The translations under genes were made by a program, and so were the position numbers. The notes under the pieces are model-generated. The model worked only from the letters and a program-made list of their open reading frames with translations, was not told the origin of the DNA and searched no databases. Shown one piece after another: positions 11,005-22,974 of a stretch of DNA of 64,000 nt. The DNA is from Siphonodentalium dalli (lineage: Eukaryota > Mollusca > Scaphopoda > Gadilida > Siphonodentaliidae), in contig CP136065.1 of NCBI GenBank assembly GCA_032622095.1, positions 96,731,343 through 96,795,342 on the forward strand, written 5' to 3'. Every line of letters begins with the position of its first letter. The stretch's first letter is position 1.

Positions 11005-11594
11005 ATCTGAGGTAATTTTACACTGCAGAATTCGCAACTATTGTAGTGAATTAAAATCAGATATGTGCAACAATTTTATCTCTGATACCTCTAAATGCAC
11101 GTGTGGATACGAAGTCGAAGATGCCTTTCATTATTTCTTTGAGTGCCCCCTGTATGCTACCGAAAGATGCGAACTCTTCAATAAGATTGCAGCCCACCAA
11201 TTTATAATATCTAACATTTCCTCCTTACTCACAGGGATATCATCAGAATCGAATCGACGCAATGAAATTCTTTTCCATTTTGTTTATTCATACATTTCAT
11301 CAACGAAACGTTTTAATTAGGCCCCCTCCGCTAACAAATATAGGCGAGATCCTCCTTTGCGTTACAAATGTTGACTACCTCAGATGAAATTTCAAAAGCA
11401 GGATAGGACTGACAGCAATCACAACCACACCATACATCACCCTGTATATATGTTATGTTCGTCATCTACTTTGTATTTGTTAAAATGTATATGGGAGAGG
11501 GGCGGATTTAAGTTGTTAAAACTTGTGCCCCGATCCCTTGTGTAATATTATATTACAATAAAACATGTTTAAAAAAAAAAAAATCTGAGGTAAT
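11005..11594 (+). mobile_element. 5'-truncated non-LTR retrotransposon (LINE) with target-site duplication
   Basis: Perfect 12-bp duplications (ATCTGAGGTAAT) at 11,005-11,016 and 11,583-11,594 flank a 566-bp insert ending in a run of about 12 A, with AATAAA just before it. The insert carries the C-terminal end of an ORF2. Classic target-primed reverse transcription product, probably quite young because the duplication is intact. Confidence 0.92.
11033..11320 (+). pseudogene. LINE ORF2 C-terminal fragment
   Basis: In frame from about 11,033 the translation reads RIRNYCSELKSD, then CTCGYEVEDAFHYFFECPLY and ATERCELF, ending at a stop at 11,320. C.CG.. ED..H.F..C.LY...R matches the cysteine-histidine motif at the end of many animal LINE ORF2 proteins, after the reverse transcriptase. 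The reverse transcriptase itself is missing through 5' truncation, so the fragment is not functional. Confidence 0.82.
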
Positions 11595-11599
11595 CATAA

Positions 11600-12160
11600 T
11601 AGGGTATATTGATGGGGGGATTTTATTAAATGCTGTAATTTTACTAAATAAAGATATTCATTCACAAGTTGTTTCAGTAAATACCAAACAGATCATTGGA
11701 TTAATATTAATCTGCTGGCTTTCAACCTACTAAGTAGGAAATATGTTTCAAATGAAACTGCAGTAGTTGTGTGATTGCATTATGTAAATATTATATATAC
11801 ATCATTATCGCAGGTTTCAGCTCGCTTGTTCATCAAGGAGACATTAGCTTTTGTCTTCATATTCGAGCCACTGGCGTTTTTAGCTAAGTCTGTAATAAGG
11901 CAATATAGATTTGTCTCACTGGGAGACTAATCATACTATTCATGTACAGATATCTTCAAGCTAAATCAGTCAACTAGTATAGCGATATATTTGTCTACAA
12001 TAATAGCTGCATTTTTTGACAGTATCATAGCCAAGTTTTTCCATTAAATAGCTTTCAGCGATGTTTGTGAGCCACATCATATCTCCTTCTTGTCAACTTC
12101 TACGTCATTCAGGTCTTGCTTTTGTGGCTGTAATGCTGGTCCATCTTAAGCTACCAGCAT
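11600..12160. other. No gene seen
   Basis: AT-rich sequence without recognisable coding, RNA or repeat structure, up to the direct repeat starting at 12,163. Confidence 0.5.
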
Positions 12161-12162
12161 TG

Positions 12163-12433
12163 TGGCGCTTTACACCCACAAACAGTATTTCACTCAAAAT
12201 TGTATCATGGTCTGATTCACCTAATGGACATTTAGATTTCTTCAAAAAATATTACCATGATTAATTCGTAGCCAGCAACAAGGACTTTTAATCAGTTGAC
12301 ACCTTTGAGTGATTTTGGCGAATAAAATTATTTCGTCGGACCGCATACACTAGTCTATTAGTTTCTTCACTCCTTGTGGTATATTAACCTTCTTCAAACG
12401 AAGAACCATCATTTAGTAGGCAAGAGAGTGGCA
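12163..12433. repeat. 270-bp direct repeat, copy 1
   Basis: Starts TGGCGCTTTACACCCACAAA and ends near GCAAGAGAGTGGCA. It is almost identical to 13,296-13,563. Copies 1.13 kb apart in the same orientation suggest either a short LTR pair or a local duplication; no retroviral primer-binding site or polypurine tract was recognised. Confidence 0.85.
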
Positions 12434-13295
12434 TAAAGATAATTTATAAAGTAAATATTGGTATGCCAGTTACAGCCCTCATTATTGACACAGCACTAAT
12501 TAATAACATACTGTTTACAGTATGAAAGTTTCCCGCCGGGCTATAGCCTTCACACATTCTAAGAAACTTAATACATGGCGGGATTACATCATGTTATTTG
12601 TTTGGGAACCAATAGTTATGAAGCAATTATAGCCCTAGTCAATAAGCAGCCTGCTGATTCTGAGAATAATTCGTGCGGCAATTTTATAGTGTCTTAGAAT
12701 CAGTCGCCAGTTTTCTTTCTCAGCTTAAAGACTTTTCCAGATTTCGAAGAAATATATTTTAACCCTCCCGCCCTACCCTTATCATATTGAGCTTGCAAGG
12801 AGGAGATACTCATGAAGTTGGCAGGGATGTGAGAACTTGGGCGTCAATAATCAAACATCTGTCTTTAATCAATCTAACGGTACAACCAAGTCAATAGCAT
12901 GTAAATGTTCAGTCTAAACTTTGGACAAACACTTTAATTTTGTCCATTGTTCTCACATCCCTGACTTTATATTGTATATATGTATTGTTTTCATCACAAT
13001 GTCAAATGTATGATCGATTTGTTTCACTTTGTACTGTTAAATTATAATCTACATTTTGTTGAAATTGTATGTTATACATGGTACTGATTATTATGTTCAA
13101 TCGTTTTTAGGCATTTAGAGTTTTGAAGGAGTTTCCGAATGAATGTGTTGCAATATGGCAATCTTTCCAATGTATAGTTAGTGGGAAGCTCCTTCAGATC
13201 TCCATGGTTGGTCCTTGATAGTCATAGCTTTCCCTGCTACAAAATATACATAAAGAGTCCTCAGGGTTTTGTAGCTGTGACTATATGCTGGCTTT

Positions 13296-13563
13296 TGGCG
13301 CTTTACACCCACAAACAGTATTTCACTCAAAATTTTATCATGGTCTGATTCACCTAATGGACATTTAGATTTCTTCAAAAAATATTACCTTGATTAATTC
13401 GTAGCCAACAAGGACTTTTAATCAGTTGACACCTTTGAGTGATTTTGGCGAATAAAATTATTTCGTCGGACCGCATACTCTAGTCTATTAGTTTCTTCAC
13501 TCCTTGGGGTATATTAACCTTCTTCAAATGAAGAACCATCATTTAGTAGGCAAGGGAGTGGCA
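13296..13563. repeat. 270-bp direct repeat, copy 2
   Basis: Second copy of the 12,163-12,433 block, differing at a few positions (for example a three-base deletion near AATTCGTAGCCAACAAGG). Short frames in each copy are by-products. Confidence 0.85.
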
Positions 13564-13769
13564 GAAATGTATTTAAAAAAATATTTTCAGAATTCTACGT
13601 CATTGTCTAGTGTAAAGAATTCTGGTCATTCTCGTACGTAGATTGTCAAAAACAAGTCACATATATAGGAGATATGAAGTTTTGTTAAATTTTTCCATAA
13701 AATTTACCTAAACTCGACTTAGTTTATTTCTGAATTGATAATGGGAGCCTTAAATGCACAGTCATGTAA

Positions 13770-14115
13770 GAAACGCTAAGAAGCATTTACTAGCGTTTAT
13801 GAAAGGATGGAAATCATTAAGGAATACAAAGAAACGCTAAGGAATAAGAAAATCGCGAATATGTTAACGTTTTTCTTAGCGTTTCTTTTTCCAAACGCTA
13901 AGGAATACAAAGAAACGCTAAGGAATAAGAAAATCGCAAATATGTTAACGTTTTTCTTAGCGTTTCTTTTTCCAAACGCTAAGGAATAAAAAAAAAACGC
14001 TAAGGATCATCAATGCTTAACGTTCAAACGCTAACAGAAGCGTTTTCTTAGCGTTCGAACGAAATTTCTTCTCATAACGTTCAAACGCTAACAAATTGCC
14101 CGAAACGCTAAATAA
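13770..14115. repeat. AAACGCTAAG-rich palindromic tandem repeat, 81-bp unit
   Basis: An 81-bp unit is repeated twice (13,823-13,990) and degenerates after. The word AAACGCTAAG and its complement CTTAGCGTTT occur about every 40 bases in alternating orientation, so single strands can fold into many small hairpins. Because 81 is divisible by three, a 60-codon frame stays open through it; this is not taken as a gene. Confidence 0.85.
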
Positions 14116-14119
14116 GCGA

Positions 14120-14580
14120 TTATGTTCGGTAAGGGCAGTAGCCATCTAGGATATCTGGCTTCCAGGTCAGTGTGTGGTAAGAGTATGCTAGATCTACCTG
14201 GGTGGTGGAAATTCTAATGCATCAATGTAGGGGACAAATACAGTAACCCACCATAAGCTGATAGGTGCACATAAACACTAGTATAATTAGGCATATGCAT
14301 CCAATTTTACAAAAAAAACTATTATGCATATCCAGTGAGATATCATTCTTAACCCCTGCAAGTTAAATTACATGAACCAAACATGTGTTTTGGCTATTTG
14401 GCTGTATATAATACACCTATTTTAAGCTGATAACATCTCAGGACAGTGAACTCACTATTGACTTTCGAGCCACTGTTGTAATTTTGTAGACACATCCATA
14501 AGCTCCAATTCAACTAGAGTTGACATATTTTGAAAATAAATACACAGATAGGATATTTACCAGGCTGCAATTGGAAATAT
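14120..14580. other. No gene seen
   Basis: No exon, RNA gene or clear repeat recognised between the palindromic array and the inverted repeat that starts near 14,590. Confidence 0.45.
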
Positions 14581-14589
14581 TATTTTATA

Positions 14590-16760
14590 AATTGCTGATC
14601 TCTGCAAACCTAGTAGTGTGGTCGTGGGAGAGTTGAACCCGGAATAAATTGGATACAAGTTGGTTTTGGTGTCATTCGACGTGGAAAAACACCAGGAACA
14701 ACATATCAAAAATCCGCGCATGGGAAAATTCAGGATCCAAGATGGCGTCCATAATGCCTGTTGTCATCGGAAAATACTGAATTATGCGACAGGCGCTCCA
14801 ATTAATGCCATATTCGTAATAAAACGAAATATACACAAACAATGCTTAGTCGTAAACAAAATATGCAGAATGTTTTTCCCAAAAGGGCCGGCAAAATGAT
14901 CAAAATCGAATGAAATTTACATTTTGTGTAAAATTGAATAGCTAGTCCAATATAGGAGTGAACAAACGCTCGAATTACGCGAGGACGAATGACTGCAGAG
15001 TATAAGAGAAACTTTTGATTAGAGATGTACTAATTCTCTCTAATGTATCTCGCGAGAGAGCAAGCGAAATCAGTGTCTTATGGAACAGTTAAATCTGGAC
15101 CTTTGGGCACCCAGAAACGGAAAAGCGACGCAGTTTTATCTGTACTGCTAATCTTGAATCGTGTGGTATATGTGTAATTAAACAACTAAACGGTGTTTAG
15201 TAGGGATATATCTACTATGCGGCCTTTCTCTAGAAGCAGAAATATGTGTACTCAGAGCAGTCTCACTAATGTGACTTATCACCATTTATTTTGATATCTA
15301 CGGCATAAAACCTTTAAAAATTAACTGCTATAAAACTGTATGAATTATGTTCATATTGTACTGGGTAAAATGCGTAGATCCTATTGTCCGTGTCTCAAAA
15401 TAGTATTTATACAACACAAAGGAGTACCATAGACTCTTTTCAATAAATTCCAAAATTGCCTACATACTATGTGACAGACTGTGTTTATACCTGGAAATTA
15501 TATTTGGTTGAATTCACCATGGCCGCATCTACGCCAAACTTACTACATTTTCTTCAACCGCATCACCGCATTTACCCCTTCTTACAAATGTTACACATGT
15601 CTGCTGCACACACAACCACAAATAACAATATTGGGTGAATGTTCAACGTTGAAATAACATCTTAAACGACGAACACCTGATATTTAGCACGATTACGTGG
15701 TTGGTAATGGTAAGATATTTTCAAACAAAAATATACTGAAAACTAAGAGTGTGCATTGCGTGATAGCTTATTCCAGTTGTAGAGTGGCGACTGAAGTAAT
15801 TTGAACAAAATTGTCTATTAAGAAACGGTTTGGTAGCAGCATGAAAATTAGTCTTACATACAATGTACGATGTACCATCTCTTTGATCTGGTGAGATGCG
15901 GTTCTAATCCATTGAAGATATGAGTGGTTTTTTTTACAGTATAATACGCATTGCGATATACGTGTATGGTTTATTATCACCGGGAGTGTTGACAATTCCG
16001 GAAATATAACTGGTATTTATACTGCTAGAGTATGCACTTAAATTTTGGCGTTACATTCAATAATTTACTCACCATGCCGAATGAAAATGCCATGCACCGT
16101 GAGGCGAAACATTAGTTCGTGTGTCTCATGCCCGAAATTATTATTTTTTTGCTCGACATGCAGTTGGATGTTGGATAAGCAGAAGACCCAAACGTTAAAT
16201 ATGTAAATCATTTGATGTTTGACTTGCGGTGCAGTGGCGGATAAATCCTTCAGATTGATCTGTTTTAATGATGTGTGTACCTTTAAAGATATTTAACAAC
16301 GGACTTGTATATTACCAATACGTAATTCACTCTTATTTGGTTATCCAATATGTTGCATTCTTCGTGGTATGGCTTGGAGATGCGGCCATTTTGACAGCCA
16401 TTTCATGGCCACGATTATATAATTTTCTGTCCGTGTCACTCTACTCGCTCCCGTACTCTAATTTAACAGAAACTGGTAAAACGGCGTAATTCCAATGCCA
16501 TTATATATCGTAAAATGACTTATTTCGAGAACCGATGTAGTATAGACAACCATGTTGGACGCCATCTTGGATAAAAAAGTTTCCCCAAAGCGGATTATTG
16601 CGAATTTTGGATATGTTGTTCCTGAAGCTTTTTTTCCGCGTCGAATGACACCAAAATCAGCTTGTATCCAATTTCTTCCGGGTTCATCCCCAAATTCTGC
16701 TTCAACGACCACACTATAGGATGTGGAACGACCTGTCAAATGAGATACGCCAAATTGATG
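14590..16760. mobile_element. Probable foldback element with about 150-bp terminal inverted repeats
   Basis: 14,605-14,760 and 16,545-16,725 are inverted copies: TAGTGTGGTCG, GAACCCGGA, AATTGGATACAAG, TTTTGGTGTCATTCGACG, CAGGAACAACATATC and ATCCAAGATGGCGTCCA appear in order on opposite strands. The 1.8 kb between has no recognised transposase. Frames on the inverted arms resemble each other only because of the repeat. Confidence 0.65.
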
Positions 16761-16859
16761 ACTTCGCCGGTTGAGTTCTGTTTTTCATTCTGGACAAAAT
16801 GTGATCACCTGGACTTCAGATCGCGTTTTCTGCGACAGCCTTGAAAAACTGCGAGTGAC

Positions 16860-17095
16860 ATGTTTTTGTTTGCAAAGTGATACCCTAATTGGTCAAATGA
16901 TACCAAAAATGGCCGAGTCATTTGATGGAGGTATTTTTGAGGTCAAATGTATCTAAATCAACGTTTTTGATATAAGGTACCATTTGACTCAAAAAGGTAT
17001 CAAATGACTCGGCAATCTTGGGTATCAGTTGACCAATTAGGGTCATCACTTTGTATGGTATCACTTGACTCGGGTATCACTTGACTGTAAGCCCA
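16860..17095. repeat. Imperfect palindrome rich in ATCAnnTGACT words
   Basis: Left half (GATACCCTAATTGGTCAAAT, GCCGAGTCATTTGA) and right half (TCAAATGACTCGGC, TTGACCAATTAGGGTCATC) are inverted copies around about 16,965. Repeated GGTATCA..TGACTC words fill the arms. No gene. Confidence 0.65.
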
Positions 17096-17099
17096 AAGG

Positions 17100-17805
17100 C
17101 AGACCCAAGACATACTTATTCAGGGAATATTATAATATTGAAAGTGTCGGGAAGGAAGTTTTTCACCTCACTGTCCCATATGCGACATGCCATAGCTTAA
17201 TGTCCTCTCCACTAATCCCATATGAGGTCACAGTAACATAGATATGGTGTATTGCAGTTATAATATGTTTTAAACTATTACAAATGTCAAATATGGGCAA
17301 CAGGTCTTTAGTAAAAAAAATAGCACGAGGTTGTAAATAAACGCGTTTTTTTTTGCCTCAAGGACCATCCACCCACCCACCCCGGCATACCTATATACCT
17401 GCAAATGTGTTAATACCCCCCCCCTGTATTGTATGCGACATCGGATGGCATGACCTGCCCTTTGACGATCGCGCCTTCCAGGGTACGCGCGCAAAGTGCA
17501 TAATCGTGATACATTGATTTGTGCTTTTAATGGCTCGCATTCGGCACCAAATTTTAGATTCATCCAGTAGGCTACATGCCAAGAGGCGGGTCATACGACT
17601 CAGTAATAGACACGGGACTTTCATCAAATTAATCATGAGATGCAGAAGGCATGTCTTGCGATACAATTAATGATGTTTTCAATTGCATAATCTCCCGCTA
17701 GGTGTCATCTCGGAATAATGCACTTTATCGCGAACTATACTTAACCCTTTATTTAACGAAGGTGACTTATTCCTTATTCGAACATTTATATATATTAAGT
17801 CAAAA
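17100..17805. other. No gene seen
   Basis: Contains a C run near 17,418-17,426 and overlapping short frames without recognised domains. Nothing supportable was found. Confidence 0.45.
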
Positions 17806-17807
17806 CA

Positions 17808-17953
17808 AAGGGTGTTGCATGGTGACCACCAATGCACTTTTTCCACACACTCCTTTCACCCCACCCCGATCCAAAATGGCCGCCGTCCAGAAGGGTCCAC
17901 GTAAGGCACCCATGCCATTTCTCGACCCCTTGGCCGATCTAGGTCAAACAAAG
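17808..17953 (+). repeat. Minisatellite unit (about 140 bp), left of the foldback insertion
   Basis: One unit with the words CCAAAATGGCCGCCGTCCAG, GGCACCCATGCCATTTCTCG, CTTGGCCGAT and TAGGTCAAACAAAG. It is the same unit as at 22,975-24,016 and ends exactly where the foldback element begins. Confidence 0.85.
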
Positions 17954-19729
17954 TAGTCCAGGAGATATTGGTCGACCTCTGCACCCCCCCCCCAGGACTC
18001 AACTTCACCCCACTAATTTTCTTCCTTAAGGTCTCCTCTAATTTTTTTCACTTGTTAACAAGAAAAAAAAGTGGCCGCAGAGACTCCAGACAAGATGGCG
18101 TCCATCATGGCGGCCATTTAAACAAAATGCACCAGGTCTCTTTGATTGTCGTTATAGTAAAGATGATATCACATGCGGTCTTCTTTTCCGCTCGATTCGT
18201 TATGCTAATATACAACCCTTACAAATTAGCCAAAAATCCGACACCAGAATCCAAGATGGCCGCCGAAATGTGAAAATATGCTATTTTTCTTACATGTTAC
18301 CACCTTTCGTTTGTCTCGGTGGGAAATTGTTGGCATCTTTGCGTCATGTTATACGTTTATCATATAGAGGAGTCATTGGCGACCACATGGGGACCATAAT
18401 ATTTATTCATTGCGGGATATTTTTGTCCGATATCACGTTTTCCCAAATGCCGGTATAATAGGTCAAAGCCGAATCTACGTTAATAACGCGATGTAATGTT
18501 TCGAATCAATGAATGTTATTGCTATTATAACAACACCCATGCATATATATGTGCAGGAGATACTCGATCTAGGATACATCTTATACCTGAGTTGAGGAAT
18601 ATTTACCCAAATCCAAGATGGCGGCCAAAATGGCCACCAGAAATAAAAAATCGCCGAAAATCGCCGATTTTAACATCAGTGAGCATTATTGTCATGAAAA
18701 CTCCACACCTGCTTACTATTGTGAGTTGGGAACACTTAGGCGAAGAACTTTCCTTATACCATATCCAAATAAAAGTCCCCCAAATCCAAAATGGCGCCCA
18801 CAATGGCGGACAGATTTTGAAAAATCACCGAAATTCCCTCATATTCACATCATTGGGCATTATTGTTGAGACAACTCCATCCATGCTTACAGTTGAGTTG
18901 GAAATACTGAGGTGAAGTAATTACCTTACATGTCATGCAAGAAATTGTTTTCCAAATCGAAGATGGCGGCCAAAATGGTGACCGAAATTTGAAAACAAGT
19001 CTACATTCCTTTACTTTCTTACGATTGGCGTTATTGTTTCGCGATTTCTATCCACCATTACATGTTGATATGGAATAGTGACATGAAGTATTCATTAGTG
19101 TTTGGCAATTGATATTCACAGCCAAGATCGCTGCTAAATTGGCGGCTAGAAATTGAAAAGAAATCGATATTTTCACATATTAATTTCAACGTTTTGTCAT
19201 AATATCGGTATGCATGGACGAAACTGTATATAAACCATCTACTAGTTCAACTTAAAGGTATCAAAACGCATAACATAGCTCGTATCCTTCTGGAAAGATG
19301 AAAAACCACCATTAATATCGCGATGTGTCATTTCGAAATCCATTCTCCACTTAGCGCCGATAATGGCCGTAAGCGTAGGTGCGCCGAATAGTTATATCAG
19401 AACAATTACCTGATAACAGATTCTGATCTGCCACGTCTCGTCCATAATTATCTGGACCAGCTTCCATTTCTTTGTCTGATAAATCTAGATTGCTCACACC
19501 GACAAAGTATTCACTACTTCCTGGGAGTAGGGTCCCTCTAGTCATAACGTTTCAAACAATTCATTTTCCGGTGTCTAGCTTACGATTTTAAATATTTGCT
19601 AAATATGATATTTGTGCGTCATCTTGAACTAGGAAGGCATATGACCGATGAGTATACAAGCGTACAGAAGGTCATCTCTATGTGTATGTGTCTCATACCC
19701 CATGGGGATAACGACATGTACACCTGGCG

Positions 19730-20130
19730 AACCAGTTAGCTAGTCACTTCTCAATAGATGGTTCGTCAACTCACAAACTCAGCGAACGCATTGGCATATG
19801 TGGACAACTTCAACAGTGTTTCGAAGGTTGTCAGCTGTCTCATTCCCTTGGACAGATGTCTATCTGCTAAGGAGAAGACCATAGTGTACAGACTACCCAC
19901 CATGATCCGAAGCAAACTGTGTGACGCCCCGCAGTTGTCTCGTCGAATATCTCCCAGCAGAGAAGAACAATGCTCGCGGTGCTAGTTTGTGGACATGCGC
20001 CATGATAGTGGGAATGAAATGGGCCACGGTATACACCACCCTTACACCTGGTGCATGTCATGCTTTTTTTTAGTTTTTCGGTGTGGTAAGATTGTATTTC
20101 CACATCAGTTTCGAAGCCTTTCTGATTCAA
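19730..20130 (-). pseudogene. Coding remnant in the left inner arm of the foldback element
   Basis: The minus strand reads KGFETDVEIQSYHT, then FHSHYHGACPQTSTASIVLL, DETTAGRHTVC and TLWSS; after a frame change it ends LKLSTYANAFAEFVS and a stop. The right arm at 20,700-21,110 gives FHYHDTYQQTSTVCIVIICL, GETIAGRQQ, YYALWSSTP and QKLSGYVSALDEYVN and a stop. In-frame similarity between diverged copies suggests an old protein, read outward from the centre. Family unknown. Confidence 0.5.
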
Positions 20131-20699
20131 CTACGTACATTTTTGTCTGGATAATACTATGCTTGCCTCCCTCAAAACAGTCGGATTGACTAAAGGATAA
20201 TGTCTTTATAGCATGAATGTATGCGTTTTTTGTTATCCTCTCTCAGGGTTAGTGTCAGTATGTGGGCGGTATTATTCAAGACAATGTCAGGAACTGTTGT
20301 GCATTTATTTCACTATGTATTTAAAGAACAATTTACTGTCTCGATGGCAATGGCCGTGGACGTTGGGGAACGCGACCTTTATGGTCATATAGCTTTATAT
20401 ATATATATAACTTTAGAATATAGTAGTTAATGTCCCATGCAGGAAAATGGTCGCAATGGTTATGTTACCAAGAAATCACTTGGTGTACCAACGTTTGTTG
20501 AACTGAATGCAAGAGCTGATCAACGTAACATTCCTCTGGATGTTCTTCGCGTTGAACATTTCACCCTATTGTTGATGGCATTTGTACTTTCTTGAACCAT
20601 ACCACCCAATGTGAGTATCACATATCAACCAACTATCAAAGGTATCGCCCTTAAGACTACACCCCAGTCTTGGTGGGGCTTATACAGCAGTAGCCAATG

Positions 20700-21110
20700 A
20701 CACACGCCTGGTCCAGTTGTTTAAGAACGGCTTCCAAACGGATGGGAACATACAATCTTAGAATACAAGGAAAGCAAAGCCACACATGAGATCCTGTCTG
20801 AATCTACAACATAACAAAATAAGGGGCGGTGCAGTCATGGTCCAATTTCATTTCCACTATCATGACACATACCAACAAACTAGCACCGTGTGTATTGTTA
20901 TCATCTGCTTGGATCTGTTCGGTGAGACGATTGCTGGACGCCAACAAGCTTGTCCTTATGATCATGTTCAAGGAGTTTGGGTATATTATGCATTATGGTC
21001 TTCTACGCCTTAGCAGAAATGCATCCGTCAAATGTCGGGCTTTCAACATTCGAAGCCATATACAGAAGTTGTCCGGGTACGTCAGTGCATTAGATGAGTA
21101 TGTGAATTGA
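20700..21110 (+). pseudogene. Coding remnant in the right inner arm of the foldback element
   Basis: Mirror-image partner of the 19,730-20,130 remnant, on the plus strand. RLVQLFKNGFQTDGNIQS precedes an in-frame stop; then come HFHYHDTYQQTSTVCIVII and CLDLFGETIAGR, and after a frame change QKLSGYVSALDEYVN with a stop. It is broken by stops and frame changes, so not functional. It may be part of the transposase or a captured gene; neither can be decided from the sequence. Confidence 0.5.
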
Positions 21111-22974
21111 TGAACCATATATTGAGAAGTGGCTGTTTGGGAAGATCACCAGGTGTACACGTTGTTATCCCCATTAGGTCACCAAAGCTGACAACACGCA
21201 GATAGGTAGGTCCTTCTGAAAGCTAGTATACGCATCGACCGAATACCTTTCTAGTGTATCGCACAAGATGACGCCTATACCCCATATGTAGCATCTGATT
21301 ATACCATAAGCTATACCACGAATGAAGCTCGCTAAGAATGCTAAGCTTTCGAAACAAACACGTGAGCTGGACACCGGCATATGTATTGTTTGAAACATTC
21401 CGATTAGTGGGACCCTTCTACAGAAGTGTAGTAAACTGTTGTTGTGAGCGAGATAGATTAATCTGACGAAGAGACGGAAACGGGTCTAGATAATGCTGAA
21501 TGTGGCAATTCAGAATAAGCTCAGGTACTGTTGTTTTTATTTTTGGAAATTATAATATGACTATTCGGCGCATCTATATACGGTTACGGTCAGTGTGAGC
21601 CCTTAGTGGAGAATGGATTTTGAAATGCCACATCGCGATTGTGGGTTTTCATCCTTCCAAAAGGCCACGACTTACGTTGGAACTAATAGATGGCTTATAT
21701 TATGTACCGTTTCGTCCATACAAATCGATATTATGACAAAAAGTTGAAATTAGTATGTGATAATATCGGCTTCTTTTCAATTTCTGGCCGCCAGTTTGGC
21801 CGCCACAGTGACTGTGAGTATCACTTTCCAAACCTTAATGAATAATTCATACATATCAACATGTAATGGTGGGTAGAAATCGCGAAAGAATAATGCCAAT
21901 ACTAAGAAAGTAAAGGAATGTAGGCGTGTTTTCAAATTTTGGTCACCATTTTGGCCGCCATCTTCGATTTGGAAAACAATTTCTTGCATGAGATGTAAGG
22001 TAATTACTTCACCTCAGTATTTCCAACTCAACTGTAAGCATGGATGGAGTTGTCTCAACAATAATGCCCAAATGATGTGAATATGAGGGAATTTCGGTGA
22101 TTTTTCAAAATCTGTCCGCCATTGTGGGCGCCATTTTGGATTTGGGGGACTTTTATTTGGATATGGTACAAGGAAAGTTCTTCGCCTAAGTGTTCACAAC
22201 TCACAATAGTAAGCAGGTGTGGAGTTTTCATGACAATAATGCTCACTGATGTTAAAATCGGCGATTTTTTATTTCTGGTGGCCATTTTGGCCGCCATCTT
22301 GGATTTGGGTAAATATTCATCAACTCAGGTATAAGAGGTATCCTAGCTCGAGTATCTCCTGCACATATATATGCATGGGTGTTGTTATAATAGCAATAAC
22401 ATTCATTGATTCGAAACATTACATCGCGTTATTAACGTAGATTCGGCTTTGACCTATTATACCGGCATTTGGGAAAAGGTGATATCGGACAGAAATATCC
22501 CGCAATGAATGTATATTATGGTCCCCATGTGTTCGCCAATGACTCCTCTATACGATAAACGTATAACATGACGCAAAGATGCCAACAATTTCCCACCGAG
22601 ACAAACGAAAGGTGGTAACATGTCAGAAAAATAGCATATTTTCACATTTCGGCGGCCATCTTGGCCGCCATATTGGATTCTGGTGTCGGATTTTTGGCTA
22701 ATTTGTAAGGGTTGTATATTAGCATAACGAATCGAGCGGAAAAGAAGACCGCATGTGATATAATCTTTACTATAACGACAATCAAAGAGACCTGGTGCAT
22801 TGTTTTTAAATGGCCGCCATGATGGACGCCATCTTGTCTGGAGTCTCTGCGGCCACTTTTTTTTCTTGTTAACAAGTGAAAAAAATTAGAGGAGACCTTA
22901 AGGAAGAAAATTAGTGGGGTGAAGTTGAGTCCTGGGGGGGGGGGTGCAGAGGTCGACCAATATCTCCTGGACTA

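Larger units (their letters stand above)
17954..22974. mobile_element. 5-kb foldback (giant inverted repeat) element
   Basis: Ends are exact inverted copies starting TAGTCCAGGAGATATTGG, flanked by AAG on both sides (17,951-17,953 and 22,975-22,977). Removing the element restores CAAACAAAGGTTG, a normal minisatellite sequence. Arms of about 1.44 kb (17,954-19,396 and 21,556-22,974) are nearly identical; the inner arms to about 20,180 and from 20,620 are still inverted homologues but diverged. Each arm has subrepeats of about 175 bp built on AAGATGGCGGCC. No intact transposase was recognised. The class is unassigned. Confidence 0.88.

Noticed and set aside
12163-13563. Retroviral LTR pair
   Set aside because: No TG..CA ends, primer-binding site, polypurine tract or gag/pol sequence seen; left as a direct repeat.
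18496-18915. 139-codon frame and its mirror copies at 22,055-22,334
   Set aside because: Lies in the foldback arm subrepeats; it is interrupted or altered between arms and repeats within itself with no recognised domain.
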